64,000 nt of DNA. Source: Coix lacryma-jobi var. lacryma-jobi (Eukaryota > Streptophyta > Magnoliopsida > Poales > Poaceae). The translations under genes and the position numbers were made by a program. The stretch covers positions 77,752,706 through 77,816,705 of the forward strand of contig CM019831.1 in assembly GCA_009763385.1 (NCBI GenBank), read 5' to 3'. Shown here piece after piece: positions 34,060-46,310 of the stretch (position 1 is the first letter of the stretch; each line of letters starts with the position of its first letter). The notes beneath the pieces were generated by a model. It worked only from the letters and a program-made list of their open reading frames with translations. It was not told the origin of the DNA and made no database searches.

Positions 34060-37000
34060 CGCCTCTCACCATCGGGACGGGCATAGGGCTTCATACCGCT
34101 CTTGTTGCAACGGTCCTCGATGGCCTTGATCTTCTTTGCAAAATTGGTAAAAAGCTAGAGCTCTAAATAGTTGTTGTATTACTCTGGGCTTTGGACCCCA
34201 TCAGCTCCAACAATCCGCTACTTTCCTGAGACGACCACATGCCTCTTTGGGTCCTCCGAATAGATATAGTAGGCCACTTGTGTGAGATTGGTTGCAAGTA
34301 CCTATTGGTCATCTTTGTACACGATACTTTTGAGGTTCACAGTGGATAGCCCAAAACTGTCGACCGCAACCGCTTTGGGGTTGACCTAGTGGCACCAGAA
34401 GACGGTTACACATACGTCCTTGTCGTAGTCAAGTTCCCATATTTCTTCGATCTGCCCATAGTATTGCATCCTCGTGTTTTTGGCCTCGTCCACGCCCTCA
34501 TATCGAACACCGCAGTTCTGTGTCGTGCTCTTCTTGTCCTTCTCTTTCGTGTGGAACCTGTACCCCTTGACATTGTACCCTTGCACGTCGTGACTTGGTT
34601 GGACGGGCCTAGCACAAGCTTCTGCATGATCTCCGTAACCTTATCATTAGGGCATCTTTTCTAGGGGTACGTGTTGCTCTTTGATCCAGTCTATGAAACC
34701 GCTCTTGTGGTCGTTCTGGACCCATGCCTCTATGCGTTGTCCGTCATTAGTGGTGCAGATCTCTTCTATGTGCCTCTCGACATATTTATCCATGCTCACC
34801 AACTGATGAAGGATGTTGTAATGAGCTTGTTCAACCTCCTTGTATGGTATATTTGTGCATACTTTTCGGCCCGTGCACCCCATCCCCACGGTTCTGCGCT
34901 CGTGCTGATGGACAGACAACCCAATTGCCCTCCCGTCTTTTATGTACCTCAACACCAGTTCACTACCTCCTCGGTTGTGTATGCCTCAATCATAGAGCCC
35001 TTAGGGTAAGCACGGTTATGAACATATCTGTTGAGGGTGGACATGAACCGCTCGTACGTCCACATCTCGGGCCGGTACATGGGGCCTAGTTGCTCGATCT
35101 AATCCACCATGTGCATCATCAAGTGTACCATAATATCAAAGTATGACAGGGGAAACCACATCTCCAGCTGGCAAAGGGTCTCCACGACGAACTCCTTCAG
35201 TGCAGAGATGTCAGCCTTACCGATGACCTTACGTGATGTGGTTAAAGATGTATGATATCCGAGTGACCACCATCTTCACGTACTCTGGACCGATACCCTT
35301 ATCACAATTGGAAGGAACACTGTCAGCATGATGTGGCAGTCATTTGTGTTGTAGTCGGTCAATGTGAGGTCCTTCAAGGAGACAAGGCTCTTGATGTTGG
35401 AAGAGAAACCGGTCGGCACCTTGATACCCCTGAGAAGCTTGAGCATAGCAGTCTTCTCGTCATGCCTTAGGTTGTAGGTGGCACCTAGAAGATCAACTTT
35501 ACCATTATGAGGTGACCCAGGGTGAAGGTCCTGCCTGATGCCCTGGTTGAGAAGATCCGTCTGTGACTTCAGACCATCCTTAGTCTTACCCGGGATGTCC
35601 AGTAGTAGGCCTGGGTGTTCGGTCATGACCGAACCGATCGGTTTAGTTCTTCGGTCAATTTGAAAGTTCGTTCATCTAAAAACGAAGACTGATCTGTTAG
35701 CTTCAAAACTCAAGACCGAGCAAGTTCGGTCTCGGTTAGTACGGTTCGGTCTTGGTCAGGACCGAACTAACCAAACTATACAAAATATCTACTAAATAGT
35801 ACATTTGTTTTAGCAAATTTGAATATTTTTTCTATTCTATGGCAAAAATAACGATACAATCTATAGATTAAATAGTGTGATAAGAGTGACAGTTGATATA
35901 AACCCACTAGAATAAACATTATATTACTAATAATAGTCTAAAATACATATTATATTAATAAAAATTAGAAGTTCGGTTAGTTCGATCAGTTCGGTTACCC
36001 GAGGCATATGACCGAACTAACCGTAAAAAGTTCGGTTAGTGTGGACTCAAGACTGAACTAGTGACCGAAAATTTCGGTCTCGGTCACTTCGGTCTCGGTC
36101 TCGGTTAGTTTGGTTCGGTCTTCGGTCTTCAGTCAATTATGCCCAGGGCTATCCAGTAGGACACCAATCGTGCTATTGAAGACGTTCTTCTCGAGATGCA
36201 TGCAGTCGATGGCATGGGGTGTTTTCAGTGTCTTCCAATATGACAGGTACTCGAAGGAAATCAACCTCTTCTTGAAAGGAACATCGGGGACAGCCTGCAA
36301 CGCTTCCACCACCGTGTCTCACTTTTGCTTTCTCGTTTGTTTTGTCCCCTGCTCTAGCGGCTTCTTCTTCTTGCTGAACTTGATCTGATCAATATCCTTC
36401 ACCATCTCATACATCTTTGGCCCCCAACTAGTTTTGGTTCATCCTGTGGATTAGCCTGATCATCGAACAATTGATTCATGACACTTCTTCTATATCTGTG
36501 CCTTTTCGGAAGGAATCGACTGAGCCTCATGTAGACCATCTTGTTCAATCCCTAGAGGTAAGTGTAGCATGTCCCATCGATGCACATTACGCAGCCGGTC
36601 TTCCCTTTGATCTGCCCCGACAGTGAGAAGAGGCCGGGGTAGTCGGTGATGGTGACAAAGATGATGGCTTTTAGGGTGAACTTCTTTTTGAGGGACGCAT
36701 CCACCATCTCGACCTCAACATCAAATAACTTCTTCATTTCCTCTATTACTGGCTCTAGGAAAACATCGATATCATTGTTGGGCTGCTTCGGTCCCGATGT
36801 AAGCAGGGTCAGCAGAAGATACATGCGCCTCTAACACAGATGGGGAGGTTGGTTGTAAATGGTGAGTATGCCTGGCCAGGTGCTGTGGGAGCTACTGAGC
36901 TCGCCGAATGGATTCATACCATCGATGCTCAGCGCGAACCGAACGTTCCTGGGTCTTTGCCAAACTACGGGTAGGCCTTGTCGAAATCTTTCCACTATTG

Positions 37001-38188
37001 GGCATCAGAGGGGTGTTGTAGCAAGCCATCGTCCTTCAAGCGGTCAGCTGATGCTTGCCAGAACATGAGTTTCGCGTCCTCTGGGTTCCTAGATAGCTCA
37101 TGCAGGTGGTCGGTCACTGGCATGTACCACACCGACAGTGTCGGACTTCTCCTAAACATGTAACCCTCTTCTTCCTTGTCCTGTTGATGAGCCGAGATGA
37201 GATTGGCTGCAACACTACTCTTCTTGGCAACCTTCTTCTTCTTCCTCTAACCACCTTGCAAGGCCTCATCATCGTCTGCATCCACACGACAGCTACCATT
37301 CCTCTTGTAGCGACTGACGCCACAGTGCGGACAACTCATCAAATTCTCATACTTTGTGCCCTGATAGAGGATGCAGTTGTTAGGGCAGGCATCGAACTTT
37401 CTAAGCTTCATCACCACTGGCCAGATAAGCTTCTTTGCCCGATAGGTATTTGCTAGAATCTTGTTACTCGTCGGGAATGTTTTCGCAAGGTAACCTAACA
37501 CCTCATCAAAGCTACTGTCTGACCACCCATGCTGAGCCTTCATCATCAACAAGTGGAGGTTGAAACGGAGCACCGTGCACTGCTTCGGACATTCCCTGCC
37601 ATCCTTATATAAAGGATCAAGTGACGCCTGCTTCATCTCTCTGAAATTTTCCAGCCACTTCAGGGAGCCATACACGATGTCGTCTTCGTCGATGTGGTTG
37701 AGTAAATCCTAAAACAGTTGCACATCCGCAGGGTCCTACACCGTAGCATCCTCAACATCTCCACCACCATCATCTGTCATATCCTGGAGTACATCCTCCA
37801 CAGCGATGTAGTCACGAGCACTACTGTCACTGAAGGCTAGCGCTACTGTTGCTGATGAGACGTGCACTATAGGATCTTGGTTCACCGTCGTCGTCGATGC
37901 TGAGCTTACTCCAGATGTCGCCCCGACACTCGGATCGACTCTCTCATTGTGATGAGTCCACACCGTGTAATCCTCCATGAAACCAAAATGAATCAAATGA
38001 GATTGCACCATGCCTTCATCTTTGAAGGCTGTCAGATTCTTGCAGCGATGACATGGACATATGATTGTTGTCTGGATCGATCTCTCATGGTCAGCTTTTG
38101 CAGCAGCAACAAACTTTCTCACTTCAGCGAGATATCGCACATCAAGTACTCTATTGATCTTATACATCCATTCCAACCGGTCCATCAT
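34060..38188 (-). pseudogene. tnp2: TNP2 transposase gene of the CACTA element, broken
   Basis: Coding pieces on the minus strand follow the TNP2 order. The Transpos_assoc domain (MMDRLEWMYKINR, CPCHRCKN) is at 38185-37736. The N-terminal Transposase_21 part (FNLHLLMMKAQHGWSD, ACPNNCILY, CPHCGVSRYKRN) is at 37675-37247. The LLTSGPKQPNNDIDVFLEPVIEEMKKL segment with YPGLFSLSGQIKGKTGC is at 36824-36552. IPGKTKDGL to KVPTGFSSNIKSLV is at 35626-35276. The DUF4218/DUF4216-like C-terminal parts are at 34955-34386. Stops and frame changes separate the pieces, some of which may be introns. A hAT-type element sits between 35606 and 36151. The protein would cut and join the CACTA ends. Confidence 0.88.
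35606..36151. mobile_element. hAT-type non-autonomous element (546 bp) with 8-bp TSD
   Basis: The ends are TAGGCCTGGGTG on the left and, in reverse complement, TAGCCCTGGGCA on the right. The 8-bp duplication TCCAGTAG is at 35598-35605 and 36152-36159. The interior is rich in GGTTCGGT and GACCGAAC near both ends and AT-rich in the middle. There is no transposase. It interrupts TNP2 coding sequence. Confidence 0.88.
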
Positions 38189-38582
38189 ACCTGCGAACCT
38201 TAATTACACACATCAATCACAAAACAAAGATGAATTAGAAAAAAATTATAATATCTATGTTAAATCTAGTGACAGAAATAACGACGACAAAGAAAATTAA
38301 TGCATCCATGATGAACTTAGAGAAAAAAATACCAGTTTTCTCTCTCCTCCATGAAACTAGATCTAGAAAGGGGGGCTAAAAAGAGAGGAAAAGAGAGGGA
38401 AAAGAGGGTGGAGATCATCTGGGTACCTCTTGTGGAGTACTTCTCCTCCAAATCAAACAAAGAAACCTCCAAAACAAGATATTTTATGCAAAAATTCAGC
38501 AAAACTTGTACCCCCATTTTTGCGAAAGGAGGAAGAAGAGATTGCGCTGCGATGGTGCACATCGGGGGCTTAAATAGCCGGT

Positions 38583-38710
38583 AATAACCGAAGCGGGCAA
38601 CTTTATTAGCCCGTTGAGGTTAATCTGTTTCAACCGCAGCGGGCATCCTTAGGCGCCCGCTGCGGTAAAATGATTAACCGCAGCGGCCGCCTTAGGATGC
38701 TCGTTGCGGT
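38583..38710. repeat. CACTA subterminal inverted repeats, inner part
   Basis: Three units of the ACCGCAGCGGGC...GCCCGCTGCGGT type. They end at the insertion point of the Athila-like element. The last 5 bp GCGGT are that element's TSD (repeated at 62969-62973). Confidence 0.85.
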
Positions 38711-40719
38711 TGTTGACGGAAGTTATAGCATGTTTTACCTTATCAAAATACCATCAACAGGCCTCGGTTTCAAGGAAGAATAACATATCATGAGCATATT
38801 TATCACTAATAAGTTCCACTTGTACTCTTAGCTTGTGAACTCGTAGGAGATAGCAAAATGAACAAAATGAGTCCAGGTGGGCCCACCAAGGGGGTCGGGC
38901 GACCCCACCTTTGGGCCACCTCGGCCATGGTGACATGGCATGATCCAAGAGAAGCATGTTCAAGCCAATATCAACCATTGGATCAAGCATGTGCTTTTGC
39001 TAAATGGTGCAAGATGAGAAGCACATGGATTCATGGGTCCACACCGAAAACCAAATGCAACCAACTTCACAAGACTTGCTCCATGACATGTGGGGTCACC
39101 AAGGGAGAGAAGAAGGTGGGCCAGCCCTATCATGGGGGGGTCGACCGACCCCCCCTTGGTGGGACCCAACAACACTATTCATTAGGATGACATCAGCACC
39201 TTCTAGAAGGTGTACCCTGGGCCCACATGTCAGGGACAGGGGTCGGCCGACCCCATGGTGACCCTCATCCAAGTCGGTGGCAAAGTGCATGTTTCACACG
39301 TGAAGAATATCCAAGCCATTCATCCAAGTCAGTTGTCATGGCGGTGGATCCAAGGGTGAAGAGAGGTGGATCACGCGGATCGTTGACGTGGCACCGGAGT
39401 AGCCCCTACTCCACCTCCACTATAAATAGAGGCCTCTACCCTCTCATTCACATATCTCACATATCTCACAACACATATCTCCACTTTCATGTGAGATCAA
39501 GCAAGAGTAGTAGTAGTTAGTCTAGAGTGGGAGTTAGAGTTGAGTCGGACGAAGCTCGGGTCTACGGAATCGTCTTCTGGAAGTCTGGTATAGCCCTTGT
39601 ATCTTTCTTCTTTTGTAAGACTTTATTTATTTAATATATTATTCTTTCTTTACTTTACTTTGCATTTACTTAAGTATTTACTTTCCAAGTATTTATTTAA
39701 GTATTTACTTAGTGCAAGTCTATATTTATATAGTCTTGTTGTGTGCTTATCTTAGTTCTATAGTTGTCTTAGTTAGATTGATTTCCTTTAAATAGCTTCT
39801 TGTGTGTGCGTCATCGTCCTATCTTAGGATAGGGGCTTTAGCTATTTTGATCGATAGCTGAAGGTGTAGATAAGTGTGAGCGGGTGCTCATACTTCATCT
39901 TATCTTTGACTACCGCTGGCTTGCACGGACAGTAGGGGTGCATGGGCAAAAGGTGACAGATTTTGCCTGGCTACCTAGATCCCCTCACGTGAACTCAGGC
40001 TAGTTCTTAAAAAGTAAGGCGTCCATGAGCCAAATATCCGCTTGAGTACTGGGTTAGGTGAACAACCTTCTATCGCTTTACTCTCTCGTTTATCCCTCTC
40101 ACACAAGTAGCAAGGCATCAATCTAGTCAAGTCATCTATTTAATTAGGATTAGTTCATAGGAGTAAAGGTAGAAACATAGGAGTACTTTATACTCACTCG
40201 TTGTCCTCCCACCTAGCTAACTCTACTAAAGCTATCTTTCATATCATATACTCTTTGCTTAATTTATTTATCTTATCTATCTATCCTCCATTATATCCAC
40301 TTATACCCTTTTGCTTCTCTAATTGATAGTAGACTATAGTAAGACTAAAGGATCTATCTTTCCTCTCTCTACATCTTTCCTAGCTTGCTTTCCTTTGGGA
40401 TAAAATAAATAACGATACCTTGGAATACTCCCGAGTGAAGTGCTACATCGGTAATTTCTGTGCGCTTGCGGAACTATCCAATAGTCAATAGTTTTACCAA
40501 CAAGCATTTCTGGCATCGTTGCTGGGGTTAGGCTCCATAGTCTAGTTCTAGTGGTTGCGCTAAGAAGTGTCAACAAGTGTTTCTGGCGCCATTGCCGGGG
40601 ATAGATTAAAACTCTATTCTTAGTAGCGACGCTAAGAAATACCAACAAGCATTTCTGGCGCCGTTGCCGGGGATAGATTAAAACTCTATTCTTAGTAGCG
40701 ACGCTATGAAATACCAACA
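38711..40719 (+). repeat. Left LTR of the Athila/Tat-like element
   Basis: 2009 bp, with a TATA box TATAAATA at 39421-39428. Three GGTCGGCCGACC-type palindromes lie upstream of it (38891-38906, 39134-39155, 39239-39254). Its 3' end contains three PBS-like copies spaced 72-73 bp apart (40511, 40584, 40656). Confidence 0.92.
39421..39428 (+). promoter_or_regulatory. TATA box of the Athila/Tat-like left LTR
   Basis: TATAAATA in the context CTCCACTATAAATAGAGGCC. The right LTR has TACAAATA at the matching place (61669-61676), so the right copy is probably weakened. Confidence 0.75.
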
Positions 40720-40744
40720 AGCATTTCTAGCGCCGTTGCCAGGG
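40511..40744 (+). repeat. PBS-like units in tandem across the LTR end
   Basis: TGGCATCGTTGCTGGGG at 40511, TGGCGCCATTGCCGGGG at 40584, TGGCGCCGTTGCCGGGG at 40656 and TAGCGCCGTTGCCAGGG at 40728. The first three are inside the LTR and the last is in the PBS position. The intervening sequence (for example GATTAAAACTCTATTCTTAG) is also repeated. The right LTR has the matching three at 62760, 62833 and 62905. Confidence 0.88.
40728..40744 (+). promoter_or_regulatory. Primer-binding site of the Athila/Tat-like element
   Basis: This PBS-like copy lies just after the LTR end and differs from the best internal copy (40656) at two positions, so the copy in the functional place is no longer the best match to the family motif. 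Confidence 0.7.
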
Positions 40745-40870
40745 AAAGCAACCGCCTAGGAGTTTAGAGAGAGTGAATCCGGAGTCTGCTATATATTAGT
40801 TATCAATTAGTATAGGGGCTAGCCCCTCACCTGTCTAGTTTCTTTTCATTATCGTGAAACTAGTAGGTGT

Positions 40871-42916
40871 ATGAGCGGTTTCCAACTGCCGTCAAACTTC
40901 GTTGAAAATCCCGAGCAGTTGTTGAGGAGGACTAGACTTCGTCAAGTTCCACCTCAGAGGTTCATCTCGAACCAGAATCCGTTCGAGGAGGAAGTTTCTG
41001 CACCAGCTAGAAGAGAAGCCATGGCCCAAAAGACGATCTCCGAGTACTATGCGCCGTCGGCCGACAATGTCGCCATGGGTCCGCAGCTTAACTTGGGGGA
41101 TGCGACTTTCGAGCTCAAGCCAGCTCTCATCAACATGGTGCAAGCCAATCCATTCTGTGGGAAGCCGCATGAGGATGCCAACGCCCATCTCCAACACTTC
41201 TTGGAGGTATGTGGTACCTTCACTATGAAGAATGTGTCTGCAGACGCCATCCGTCTTCGTCTTTTCCCGTTCTCGTTATTGGGAAAGGCGAAGCAATGGT
41301 ACTATGCCAACAAGAGTGAAGCCAACACTTGGGAGGAGTGCGCCAATGCGATTCTCAAGAAGTTCTTCCCGATGGGCAAGACCAGCGCCGTTCGTGGAAA
41401 GATTTCCAACTTCCAGCAACAAGCTGATGAGACGATTCCTGAAGCATGGGAACGTCTACAAGAGTACATTCGCGCCTGTCCTCATCATGGGATAGAGGAG
41501 TGGCTCATTATCCAAGGTTTCTACCATGGCCTGACCGGTATGGCCCGTAGTCACCTAGATGCAGCCGCTGGAGGGGCATTCTTACAACACAATGTGAGAG
41601 ATGCCAAGGACCTCATAGAGAAGATGGTTACCAACCAAGGTTGGAATGAGGAACGTCTTCAGCCGAAGAAGAGAGGTGTTCATGCTCTCAATGAGGTGGA
41701 CATGCTCTGTGTGAAGATGGACCTCCTGATGAAGAAAGTAGAAGAGAGTTCCAAAAGGGAACAAGAGGTCGTTCAACCTTATGCAGCCGCACGAGCCGTC
41801 GAAGCCGACCAATGGTGCGAGGTATGCGGAGGCAATGACCATTCAGGAAATAATTGTCCCAAGACGAAGGAGGAAGTGAGCTTCATCAACAACGCCAACA
41901 ACAACGGGTACCGGCCCCAACAACAACAACAAGGATAGAACTCGCGCCCCTTCTACCAAAATCAAGGTAACGGTTATAGCAATAATTTCAATAATTCTTA
42001 TAATAACCAACCTTCTTTAAGAGATCTTGTCTTAGGCCAATCTAAAATAAATGATAGTATTAATAAAAAGATGATGACTAATGATAAGATTCTTGAAAAT
42101 ATAAATGAGAAAATGGATAGCTTTAATTCTGCTATGAAAAATCAATTGAGCTTTAATAAAATGTTAGAAACACAATTAGCTCAACTCACAGCAGCTGTCC
42201 CATCCTACGAGCAAGGTAAGATCCCGGGAAAACCCGAAGATCCAATAGAGGGTGTAAAATTGGTTACTACGAGGTATGGTAAGCCTCTGCTCCGGTCAAA
42301 CTGGGGCTATCTACTCGATCCACCCTTCATCACCAAGAAGGAAGATCCAGGCCTGCCGACCATCACCTGCCAGATTGGAACACAAGTCTTCCACGATGCC
42401 TTCTGTGACCTTGGATCGGGTGTCAACATCATGTCCAAGGTAACATATGATAACTTACTAGGGAGACCTTTGCTCCCTACATCTGTTCGTTTGCAGCTGG
42501 CCGATCAGACGCTACGGTTCCCCGAGGGACTAGCAACGGATATTCTCATCAAAGTCCAAAACAGCTACGTCCCCGTCGATTTCCTTATATTGGACATGGG
42601 ATCCAATGTAGACGTCGCGATCATCCTGGGAAGGCCGTTCCTTAATACGGTTAACGCCGTCATTTACGTGGGATCCGGCCAACTTCACCTCCAATTCCCA
42701 GAATATAAGGTGAAGTGTCCATTCAATGGTTATAAAGCTAACATGCAGGTGAAGGACAAAAAACCTCGAGACAACAAACATCGTCATCGTCACCCACACC
42801 GTAGGAAGAAGAAAAAGAGCGAGTCGGCCAACAAGGCCGAAGTAAAAGAAGAACTCGCCGACGAGGTGCAACCATGGTCTCCATCTCCGGGACCAACCGA
42901 AGCACCCAATGAATGA
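40871..42916 (+). pseudogene. gag-pro: Gag-protease ORF of the Athila/Tat-like element, one nonsense codon
   Basis: The start ATG at 40871 opens a 681-codon frame interrupted only by TAG at 41936-41938, where the minus-strand relative has Trp (QGWNQP). Gag domain at about residues 90-260 (HEDANAHLQHFLEVCGTF, RLFPFSLLGKAKQWY). CCHC knuckle CEVCGGNDHSGNNC starting at residue 316. Protease with active-site DLGSG at residue 513 and ILGRPFLNTVNAVIYV after it. The frame ends in a Lys/His/Arg-rich then acidic tail and stops before any RT. It would supply capsid protein and protease, while RT and integrase would have to come from a partner element. Confidence 0.9.
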
Positions 42917-43978
42917 CAAGATGGAGAAGTCCTGCTCTACGGACCTGAAACATGGAGCCCTCGCTGATAAGGTAAATCAGTAGTTATCTCACATTTAATT
43001 TTTTTTATGCATTTCAATTTTTTGCATTCAATTGCATACTTAGTTAATCCTGCATATTTCATTTCGATGACATAAATTTTCATGCTAGTAACACCTTGAC
43101 AATAACTTGCAACATTTTTGAGCCGTGGGACAACCCCAAGGTGGGGTCGGCCGACCCCACCAGTGGGTCCACTGGCACATGCTCTATCTTGGCTTAGTAC
43201 CCTGAGTATGACACACCACTTTGGTGCTCAAGGAGCATCCAAGGTGGGATCGGCCGATCCCACCATGGTGCCCTCCTGCACCCTGCTGCATTCCACTCAA
43301 TATGCTCATAAACATCATGCATATCAACAAAGCCAAAATCTGAAAAGAAATGGTCCCTTGCTTTACTCTTTAAGCATGAGATGTTCCTCTTTATGTTGGA
43401 TGCTCATGGGGACCACAACAACCAGCCAAAGGCATGTCTTAGTGTTCTCATGGTCCATGGGGATCACTTTAGACATGTCTCCACTTTGGCCATTCATCTT
43501 TTCTCTTTCACCAAACACTAGGCAAGGGAATCTCTGAAATTTGTGTCAACTTTGGACCAAACATAGTTGCATCTTTACTAGACACATAATGACACAAAGT
43601 TTAGAGATTGAGGGGACATGTAGGGGGGTCGGCCGACCCATGTGTTGGCCCATCCTGAAAATGTATTTACTCACTTTAGACATGCCCCTGGCTAAAGCAA
43701 AAGCAAAGTGAAAGTGTCAAGGAGGGGGATCGGCCGATCCATGTTGTGGGAGACACCAAAATGCCCTTCTCCCCCTATATATACCCTTGCATTGTGAGCT
43801 CAACTCCACACCAAAACCACCAGAACCATCTCGAGCTCACAAGTTCTTCCTTTCCTTCCTTAGTTGCAAGCTCATTCACATGTTTAGTTTAGTAGCAGCC
43901 ATCCAAAAACCAAAAACCCAAAAAATACTCCCTATTTCATAGTAGTGGTAGAAGCTTGGTAGCTTATCTTGTAGTAAG
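42917..43978 (+). other. Spacer between gag-protease and second ORF, with palindromes
   Basis: No coding frame recognised. It contains four palindromes of the same family as in the LTR: 43141-43160 (perfect 20 bp), 43243-43264 (perfect 22 bp), 43624-43639 and 43727-43740. TATA-like TATATATAC is at 43777, shortly upstream of the second ORF. Confidence 0.7.
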
Positions 43979-45134
43979 ATGAAGAAGTTGCTTGCCTCCC
44001 GTTTCAAAAAGTCCAACAAGTGTGAGAGTTCTTCCCAAGAACCTCACCATGCTAGTGCTCATGAGAGGAGAGAGGTGGAAAGAAGTGAGCTAGTACCGTT
44101 CATTCCCCTAGCTAGAGTAATGGAGACCGAGAGTGGCCTCAGACTAAATGCCGAAGAGATGGGAAAATTCTTCACTCTTAGTGAGTGTAGTTTCTCAAAC
44201 ACAAGTATCATTGATCCGGCCCTCTTGCAAGAAACAGGTATGGATTCAGAATTTTATGCTATTTTCAATACCATTGGTTGGGGAGGATTCTTTGAAATTC
44301 TTGAATTTGGCATAGAGAACCTAACCATTGCGTTTTTATGCACGCTAAAAGTGAATAATGATGGGATAGCATTTTGAATGTTTGGGATGGATTATGACCT
44401 GACTTGGAGCACATTAAACACTGCTTTAGGATTTGATCACTCTTGCCATCTTGATGTAGACCATGCTTTTCATTATGACAAGAATGCTTTCTGGTATGCC
44501 ATTACTGGCTCTAGTGATTGTTCCAACCCCTCACCACACAAAATTCATAACCCAACCTTACGTTTCATGCACTACTGGCTGTTCACCACTCTTTTCCCTG
44601 CCATGAGAGGAGCTTTGGTAAGTGATGATGAGCTGAAACTACTCTATGCCATGGTTAGCAAAGTTAAAGTTTCACCTGTTAAAATGCTAGTGAACTATTG
44701 GCTTAGCTACATAAAGCCTAGGAAACCCATATACTTCACATCGTTCATCACATGTATAGCCGAAGCTTTGGGTGCACTAGAATCCCAAACTTTTGAGTAT
44801 ATTAAAACCGTGAGAGATGTTCTGGAAGAAAATGTATTTATTGACTGCGATGTACTCAAAAAGGGTCCCAAGGGTGAACTAATAATGATTTATCCAGGCC
44901 ATACAGTCAAAATCACTCTCCCTTGTGAGGTACTTCGATTGTATGCGCTTCGTATGCTAACCTTTGATTTGGACCCCGAGGAAAGAGCCCCAAAAGTTGC
45001 AGGTACTAGCAGGAGGACAAGGAGAGCGTCTCGTGCTACTCGAATGGAACAAGGCGGACCTTCACATCAGGCTGAAGAAGTTGAGGAGGGAGGTGAGGCA
45101 GCTCCTATGGACATTTCAGGATCCTTGAGGAGGC
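43979..45134 (+). pseudogene. Athila-ORF1-like protein gene, N-terminal part, with one nonsense codon
   Basis: ATG at 43979 opens a frame that reads to 45134 with a single TGA at 44375-44377. Basic N-terminus, then a region (NAEEMGKFFTLSECSF, IGWGGFFEILEFGIENLTIAFLCTL) resembling the ATHILA ORF-1 family of plant gypsy elements. A globular stretch and a basic RRTRRASRATR segment follow. The frame is then split by the chromovirus at 45134 and continues at 59317. The function is not known to me. In Athila elements a third ORF after pol has been called envelope-like, but I see no clear signal peptide or membrane segment here. Confidence 0.72.
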
Positions 45135-46303
45135 TGTAACACCTCTGGTGATTAATTTGTAATTAATCTGACAAGTCATCATCTTAAGTCATAATCATTC
45201 TTGTCATGCATTAATGTTTGTCTTATGATTGCTTGCCTTTACCTTTGCTAAAGGTATTTTGTGTGTAGTGATTCCTTTTTTCTAAACCCTAAAAGCCCAA
45301 ATCCTCCTATAAGGGCAAAATGGTAATTTCACCTTTGTGCCTAGCTTTGTGTAATTCTTGTGCAGTTTAGTGTCTTGAAGCTTTGTTGTGTGTTCCAAAA
45401 ACCAAAATCAAAAAACAGATTTCAAATCCCTTTTGGAAAACCCTGATTTCCAAACCCTGGTTTTTACCCCTCTTTTATTAATTTAAAAAAAATTCAAAAT
45501 TTGGAGTTGGTCCAAAAAGCAAAGTTGTAGATCTGATCAAGAGAAACAACTTTGGTATTTACAAATTTTCAAGTTTCTGTACAAAGTTTGAAGTAATTTC
45601 AAATTCATTCAAACTCCAGTTTTTGTCCCCTTTTTAGTTTTCAAAATAATTTCAAAACTAATGAGTTTCAGAAAAAGTGTATAATAGCAAAGTTATAGGT
45701 TTTGACAAAGAAACAACTTGCATGTTTACAGATTTCAACTTTCAGTATAAAATTAAAAAGTAATTTTGAATTTATTTAAATCCCAAAAGTGTCCCTTTTT
45801 CAAATTTCAAATGTGATTTAAAAACTATTTGGATTTTGAAAATGTTCATATTGACAAAGTTGTATATCTCCTTTTTCGGCACAACTTTGGTGTTTTGAGT
45901 TTTTGCTGCTCAGTTCAAATTTTGGGAGTTATTTGCAAAATACAGAAATCAGTTCAAAGTCAAACCCTAGACCCTACTCCTGTTCATCTTCAACCTAGAG
46001 CTAGGGGGGCCCGGCCATGGCCACCCCGCCGGAGCTGCGCGCGCCACGCGTTGGGCTGCCGCTCGCCTACTCCCGACCTGCCGCCTGCGGCCGCGTGATC
46101 ATTCCGCCCCCGCACACGCAAAGCGCTGACCCTCGCCCGTCCCCCACAGTTCCCAGCAAGCTGCCGCCGCGTGGACAACGCCGGCGAGCTCACGCCCGGC
46201 CCCTGGGCGACTCTCCCATCCTGTTTCTTCAAGCAATCGAGTGTGCACGCTTCGCCCGTTCTTATCCACCTGCGCGCGACGCTTATCCGCCCCCGCGCAC
46301 GGC

Positions 46304-46310
46304 TATAAAA
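46304..46310 (+). promoter_or_regulatory. TATA box of the chromovirus left LTR
   Basis: TATAAAA within GGCTATAAAAGGAACC. It is repeated unchanged at 56278-56284 in the right LTR. Confidence 0.85.

Noticed and set aside
29665..38710. Host gene cluster
   Set aside because: All recognisable coding pieces belong to TNP1/TNP2 of a CACTA transposon.
38890..39520. Frames of 110 and 97 codons in the Athila-like LTR (also at 61.1-61.8 kb)
   Set aside because: They follow LTR sequence and the palindromes; no product recognised.
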